DNA of 64,000 nucleotides, from contig BAAHQB010000036.1 of NCBI GenBank assembly GCA_054601695.1, positions 682,001 through 746,000 on the forward strand. The letters are read 5' to 3'. Under the pieces are notes generated by a model. It was given only the letters and a program-made list of their open reading frames with translations. It had not been told where the DNA came from and ran no database searches. The DNA is from Amorphochlora amoebiformis (Eukaryota > Cercozoa > Chlorarachniophyceae). Positions 14,674-64,000 of this stretch are shown here, one piece after another. The translations under genes and the position numbers were made by a program. Numbering within the stretch: the first letter of the stretch is position 1; every line of letters begins with the position of its first letter.

Positions 14674-15739
14674 ATGTCTACCGCTGTCCGTACCAAGACG
14701 AAGGTACTTTTCTTCGTGCCCAATCTAATTGGGTACCTGCGGTTGGGTTTCGCGCTTTCGGCCGCCTTGTGTCTACCAAATGAGGTTCGGTGTTTCATCA
14801 TCCTGATTCTACTGAGTATCATTACGGACTTTTTCGACGGAATCGCCGCACGTACGCCCCATCAAAATCCCTAAATCCGTTTTCCATGCGTTTTAGCTTC
14901 CAACTGCCGTGAGATTCGCTCGAGGCGGCAACAACTGATGCTTCTGTGACGCAGGTAAGCTAGACCAGTGCTCGCGATTCGGCGAGCTTTTAGACATCAT
15001 TGCAGACAACGCTTGTCGGTCGCTCACGTGGATGGCCCTGTTCGTCGTTTCAGGAGATAAGTCTGAGCTTAATCTCACCTGCTGTACATGCGCGTAATGT
15101 ATGCATGCGCGTTGACATGTGAATCGCCCCTTGCACATCCCTGTATCCTGTGTCCTCCTTCTGTACCCACTAATGATTCGTCAGTATGTCTCGGCCTTTG
15201 CTCTCATTCCAAGACATCAGTGGCATTCACTTACGAGTTTCTCTTCAACTAAACAGGATCTCATCTCTTGACGCTGCACTGTGCCTTGTCGTCCCAACTA
15301 TCGAGGTCAAGAGATAGGCTTCCACCATCCATCTTCTTTACCCTTACGTTTTCACTCAAACTTTTTTTCCTTGTCTAGCTCTCTCGATCTCTCGACACTT
15401 CTCACTCGAATAAGGGATCGAGACAGTCCTGTTTCTCTCGAACTCTATTTCATCTATTAGTGCTACATTTCCACACTTTGAGATCTGGAGATAAGTGATT
15501 TTAAGTGCTTTCTAACCCTACGTTCGTTCCCCTCTCTCTTGTTTGCTCGAATAGAATATGTAGGAAAGCTTCATGTGCACAGAAATATATTATATATTTA
15601 ATATATTTACTTTTCTTTTTTTTTAAAATACATCTACTTGCACAAACATATGAAATATAACATATACATATATATATATATATATATATACATACAATGT
15701 ATACATATATATATATATATACATATACATATACATATC

Positions 15740-15779
<40 letters not shown>

Positions 15780-15828
15780 TTTATATATGTATGCATATGT
15801 GTATAAGTATTTAATATATATACACATA

Positions 15829-15894
<66 letters not shown>

Positions 15895-16111
15895 ATATAT
15901 TTGTGGTGTAATATATATATATATATATATATAATATTTATATATATATATATACAGATATACATATATATATATATATATGTGTGTGTGTACGCACACA
16001 GTATGTTCATATTTATCTTTTTGTGTTTTTCTATGCATGTATATGTTTTCCAATCTTAAATACGTAAACAATTAATATATATTGTGTACAAACATTTTAA
16101 ACATCTTTATC

Positions 16112-16198
<87 letters not shown>

Positions 16199-16219
16199 TT
16201 TTATATATATATATGTGTA

Positions 16220-16263
<44 letters not shown>

Positions 16264-16445
16264 GTATATTATATACATGTCATATATTCATCAGTGGGTG
16301 GCGATGATGGCCGGTCAGCTGGAAGCGTTCGACAAAGGAACACATTGGAAAACTACCACGGATGTAAGACTCATGCGAAAAAAAAGAGAGAAATTATCTT
16401 GTCGGGTCGTCAGGTCATTGGGAACGAGATATTTGAGTTTTTCGC

Positions 16446-16484
<39 letters not shown>

Positions 16485-16524
16485 ATGCATACATATATAC
16501 ACACATATATACATATTTACACAC

Positions 16525-16559
<35 letters not shown>

Positions 16560-16587
16560 AATAGACAATGTATATATTTAAATACAT

Positions 16588-16635
<48 letters not shown>

Positions 16636-16787
16636 CAGTTGTGTGTGTGCAATATATTTATGTACTTTAGGACGCGCCCTGGCTATTGAAAAAAATATTT
16701 GAAAATGGGTTCAAGAACCCCCTGGGTGACTCACATATAATACAAATAAAACGTATTTATAGGTTTATATATATATATATATTATAG

Positions 16788-16849
<62 letters not shown>

Positions 16850-16878
16850 TAGATATATTTATATGTATATACGCATAC

Positions 16879-16909
<31 letters not shown>

Positions 16910-16918
16910 TGTATACAC

Positions 16919-16955
<37 letters not shown>

Positions 16956-17082
16956 ACATTATATATAACGATGTAGATATATATATATATATATATATAT
17001 AGATGTGGATATATATATATATATATATATATACATATTATATATAAATCGTCATGTAATACATGTATATACATGCTATATA

Positions 17083-17143
<61 letters not shown>

Positions 17144-17252
17144 ATATATACATACATATATATATATAAAAATATATTCATATACATAAATTTGTAACTA
17201 ATGCATGCAAATATATATATATATATATATAATGTATATATTATATGTATTA

Positions 17253-17320
<68 letters not shown>

Positions 17321-17385
17321 TATGCACATACAGACATATCTTTACATGTTATATTTATAATATATATACGTATATAAATATGCTT

Positions 17386-17426
<41 letters not shown>

Positions 17427-17669
17427 CACAACATGTATTAATATATTTACATAAATACATACATACATGCATACATACATACATATACGTACATACATAC
17501 ATACATACATACATGCATACATACATACGCACATACATGAATACTTAGGTGGCCTTATAATCGTGGGAATATTTGGATTGCCCCTTGTCAAGGTTTCAAA
17601 CAAAGATATATCTATACTATATATAAAAAGAATAGGAATGTATATTAAGGATGTATATAATTTATTAGT

Positions 17670-17742
<73 letters not shown>

Positions 17743-17909
17743 GGGGAGAGAGAGGGAGAAAGAGAGAGAGAGAGAGAGAGCTATATTGACATATTTAGTG
17801 AGTATTTGTTGTATAACCACCCAATATGTATCTTTTCGTTTGTGTATACACGCCTACAACACAATATTTATACGATATACACATGTATATATAAATATGC
17901 ATGTATATA

Positions 17910-17956
<47 letters not shown>

Positions 17957-18020
17957 ATAAACATACTTATGAAAATAGTAGAATATAAGTAAAATTTATA
18001 TATATATATATATATATATT

Positions 18021-18059
<39 letters not shown>

Positions 18060-18114
18060 CCAGCTCGCAAGGTTAGTGGTGGAGGATGGCTCTCCCTTCG
18101 CAACAGGCAATTGG

Positions 18115-18166
<52 letters not shown>

Positions 18167-18193
18167 TATATTTATTTTTTTGATCTATACATG

Positions 18194-18242
<49 letters not shown>

Positions 18243-18367
18243 TGCACACACATATATAGTATAAAATATGTACATATATGTATATTAGATATACGTGTTA
18301 TCATCTACATGTATATGTGAATATGTATGTGTATATATGTGTATATATGAATATGCATATGTATATT

Positions 18368-18416
<49 letters not shown>

Positions 18417-18572
18417 ATGTGTGTGTGTATATATTTACATGTATGCGTATATATTGCACATGCACTATATACATGCATACATATAATACATATACATATA
18501 TACACACATATATACATATGTATATATATATATATATTTGGACACACATACTGCACACACACACAAAAACAC

Positions 18573-18620
<48 letters not shown>

Positions 18621-18910
18621 TATACATATATCAATACATATAAGGCACACACACATATATATATACATATAAGACATATATATATATATACATATATACA
18701 TATATACATATATACAGATACATATAATATCCTGAAGAAGCAAGAGATATAGCGAGAGGAGAAAGGAAATTGAGTTCGCGGTAGATTAACTATGATTGCA
18801 TGTATGCAGTGCTGGACGTATCGACGCCTGTGATGTATATTGGTCGCTTCATGGGGTTGTGGGCAGAATATTGGGTTATTTCGTCGTTTTTTTCCAAGGT
18901 GTGGTATTAA
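14674..18910 (+). CDS. CDP-alcohol phosphatidyltransferase, 8 exons, 225 aa
   Basis: This integral-membrane enzyme would transfer a phosphatidyl group from CDP-diacylglycerol to an alcohol such as inositol. Exons: 14674-14851, 14955-15093, 15257-15305, 16295-16363, 16671-16725, 17549-17592, 18064-18106 and 18810-18910 (TAA at 18908). All phases match. The family signature D-x2-D-G-x2-A-R-x8-G-x3-D-x3-D is complete. It reads DFFDGIAAR at residues 52-60, across the first splice junction, then [17 protein letters not shown]. Upstream is [11 protein letters not shown] and a hydrophobic helix. Later segments give IEWVAMM, GTHWK, FKNPLG, GIFGLPL and [13 protein letters not shown]. These fit protist PI-synthase-like members more closely than other family members that I can recall. 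The length is normal for the family. The start has A at -3. Introns 4-7 carry TA arrays, and intron 7 has a GC donor. Membership of the family is secure; the acceptor alcohol is inferred. Confidence 0.88.
15306..16294 (+). other. Largest early intron of the phosphatidyltransferase gene
   Basis: About 990 bases lie between exons 3 and 4. The first 300 bases are unique and pyrimidine-rich (CTCTCGA-type motifs). The rest is TA/CA arrays, ending TTCATCAG before exon 4. I see no other gene inside it. Confidence 0.7.
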
Positions 18911-18934
18911 TATATATATATATATATATAATAT

Positions 18935-18968
<34 letters not shown>

Positions 18969-19229
18969 GTATAATGTATATATACAATGTATTTATATAT
19001 TTTTATACATATATAATATATTTAGATGCCTGTATGTGTAATATATTATATCTAAATATATTAATATATATACATATATATATATATATACATATATATT
19101 ATATATGTATATGTATGTATTTTATACACATATACAAAATCTTTGTTTATATACATATATAGATATATAGTAGGTAAACGTACATAAATGTAAATAAACA
19201 TATTTCCGTAATGTAAATACTATATATAG

Positions 19230-19299
<70 letters not shown>
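18911..19299 (+). other. 3' flank of the phosphatidyltransferase gene
   Basis: TA arrays and AT-rich sequence follow directly after the stop codon. There is no clear coding sequence. Several AATAAA-like AT-rich motifs are possible, but no polyadenylation site can be assigned by eye. Confidence 0.5.
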
Positions 19300-19303
<4 letters not shown>

Positions 19304-20170
19304 GTTCTGGACATGGATGTACAGCCGACGAAAAAATCATGATCAAGCGTCATCAACATAATGTCAATTAACCTACGCAGTAGGCTATAGTCAGTCTCTG
19401 TACGATTACTATTAGCTCAACATGAAAGTTAAGGGAGTTGAAACTACTAGAACTAGTTACACCCGGCCATCCACAAATGTTCAATCGAAGCGTTATATAC
19501 GTCTAGTACATGTATGTACACCCTCAAGGTATACTAGGTATAATCACTAATATATCTAATATATTTCTACTATATATATTTAGCTAGATTAGCTAGAATG
19601 ATTAAAACCAGTAAAATAGCTAGTAAAAGGAGGTTGAGTCGACGTTTTCGCATCTAGATTGTACTCTCTACTAGCTCTAGACTCTAGAGCTAACAGCCTA
19701 GCACATCATGATACATTATTGTTATCAATGTCGGACGGTAATTAAGACTTATAATCTTTATACGTACTGAAAGTCTGCGACCATGATTTACAACAGCTAG
19801 CCAGGATACTACTAGTTAGACTATTGATACGATCATCATGATAGTGGTATATCTAGTACTTTTCTAGACTTTATACTCGATCGGCCACTTCTAGACTTGC
19901 TGTGTATGACCGACATACTGAATGTCTCGTTGCTAAAGTACATATAGCTATTTCTTGTATTTGCATACTCTAGTACTGGTATTATATACTACTATAATAC
20001 TAGATACTAGACTAGTGTACGGCTTATTGGTTGACGGTGCAATTGATGACTGAAATTACCTTGAATCATTGCTGACGATCGGCGGCGTACTCTATAATAT
20101 TGCGAACCCCTTTTTTTCAATGATCATAGCACTACGGGCAGGTAACTTACTTACAGCATCAGATAGCTAG
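19300..20170. other. Microsatellite-free, CTAG-rich intergenic stretch
   Basis: About 870 bases without (TA)n arrays, containing dozens of CTAG tetramers, often as ACTAGT, TCTAGA, GCTAGC or tandem CTAGAnTAG, plus short palindromes such as ATCATGAT. All six frames have frequent stops. It lies between the phosphatidyltransferase gene and the giant gene, so it may hold terminator and promoter elements, but none can be named. Confidence 0.7.
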
Positions 20171-20195
20171 GGTAAGCATATGCACATACATGTAC

Positions 20196-20256
<61 letters not shown>

Positions 20257-20593
20257 GTATGCAGGTGTGTGGGTATATAGATCCGATTGTTTTATATATG
20301 TACTGTTTTCAATGATGCGTATATCACGTACGAAATATGAGTTGGAAAGGATGATGGGACATTTGTGGGACAATACATGTCTTCATTGGTGGTGTCACAC
20401 GCCAAGATGGTAGTTTACAATCCTCAGTCTGAGTCCATTGCCGGAACGTCGCATTTGCCCGTACATATCAAATATAACGAAAGAAAGCCGAAAGAATAAA
20501 TTTTAATATAAAAGTCGGCCATGAGTTTTGTGTGATCCGAATAAATCCTTAAATAATTCGGTTCCCATTTTTTTGAATTCGTTCGAATCGAGG

Positions 20594-63832
<43,239 letters not shown>

Positions 63833-63939
63833 GTGAAGTGTAAAAAACTTTCAATCAATCAATCAATCTCTCTCTGTCTGTATTCTCAAAAGATCTCCAA
63901 ATAAGAGATGAAGGCTTATCCATCAATTTCATTTGTATA

Positions 63940-63981
<42 letters not shown>

Positions 63982-64000
63982 AAATAATATATATATATAT
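63833..64000 (+). other. Last exon flank, intron start or 3' untranslated
   Basis: The frame stays open to TAA at 63902-63904. (AATC)n and (TA)n sequence follows. If GTGAAG is a real donor this is intron. If not, it is the C-terminus (an extra 23 residues) and 3' UTR. I cannot decide. Confidence 0.4.

Noticed and set aside
14471-14728. 85-codon frame overlapping the phosphatidyltransferase start
   Set aside because: It is out of frame with exon 1, which encodes the conserved N-terminus of a known family.

Overview
This is a eukaryotic nuclear window. Genes are split into many very short exons by GT-AG introns (a few are GC-AG), there are no operons or Shine-Dalgarno sites, and the DNA is saturated with (TA)n microsatellites and TTAGGG/CCCTAA telomere-type repeats. 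The extracellular domain set (signal peptide, PAN-like, ricin-type lectin, LamG/ConA-like and discoidin-like modules, plus repeated cysteine-rich G-A-R-L-C modules) suggests a free-living or parasitic protist of the SAR type (alveolate or stramenopile). The sequence alone does not settle the lineage.

Layout. 1-13870 is gene-poor. It holds (TA)n arrays, interstitial TTAGGG arrays (about 1534-1578, 5838-5900, 7017-7072, 8996-9660, 10856-11370), a 19-bp two-variant minisatellite (3113-3635), a 145-bp higher-order repeat (1620-2310), a homopurine tract (5985-6555) and many short islands duplicated between TA arrays. 13870-14673 is unique, GC-richer DNA upstream of the first gene. 14674-18910 is a complete 8-exon gene for a CDP-alcohol phosphatidyltransferase of 225 residues. 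19300-20170 is a stretch without microsatellites that is very rich in CTAG. From 20594 to the end of the window runs one enormous gene on the + strand. I assembled 168 exons (mean about 67 nt) by matching splice sites and codon phase. They give 3,779 codons with no stop, and the gene may run past the window.

The giant protein starts with a signal peptide and is a mosaic of tandemly duplicated adhesive modules: four cysteine-rich G-x-R-L-C/GTGCG modules, a PAN-like module, a ricin-type beta-trefoil, three short C...Y-x-C-C units, three CBM/malectin-like beta-sandwich repeats with D-S-F-Y, W-H-T-G and R-E-D-G signatures, several paired beta-rich repeats, two ConA/LamG-like domains and a discoidin-like C-terminal region. 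It is probably a secreted or surface glycan-binding protein. The phosphatidyltransferase is a membrane-lipid enzyme and has no evident functional link to it beyond adjacency.

All exon boundaries were read by eye. Phase continuity across about 170 junctions is the main support. The least certain stretch is 51232-51627.
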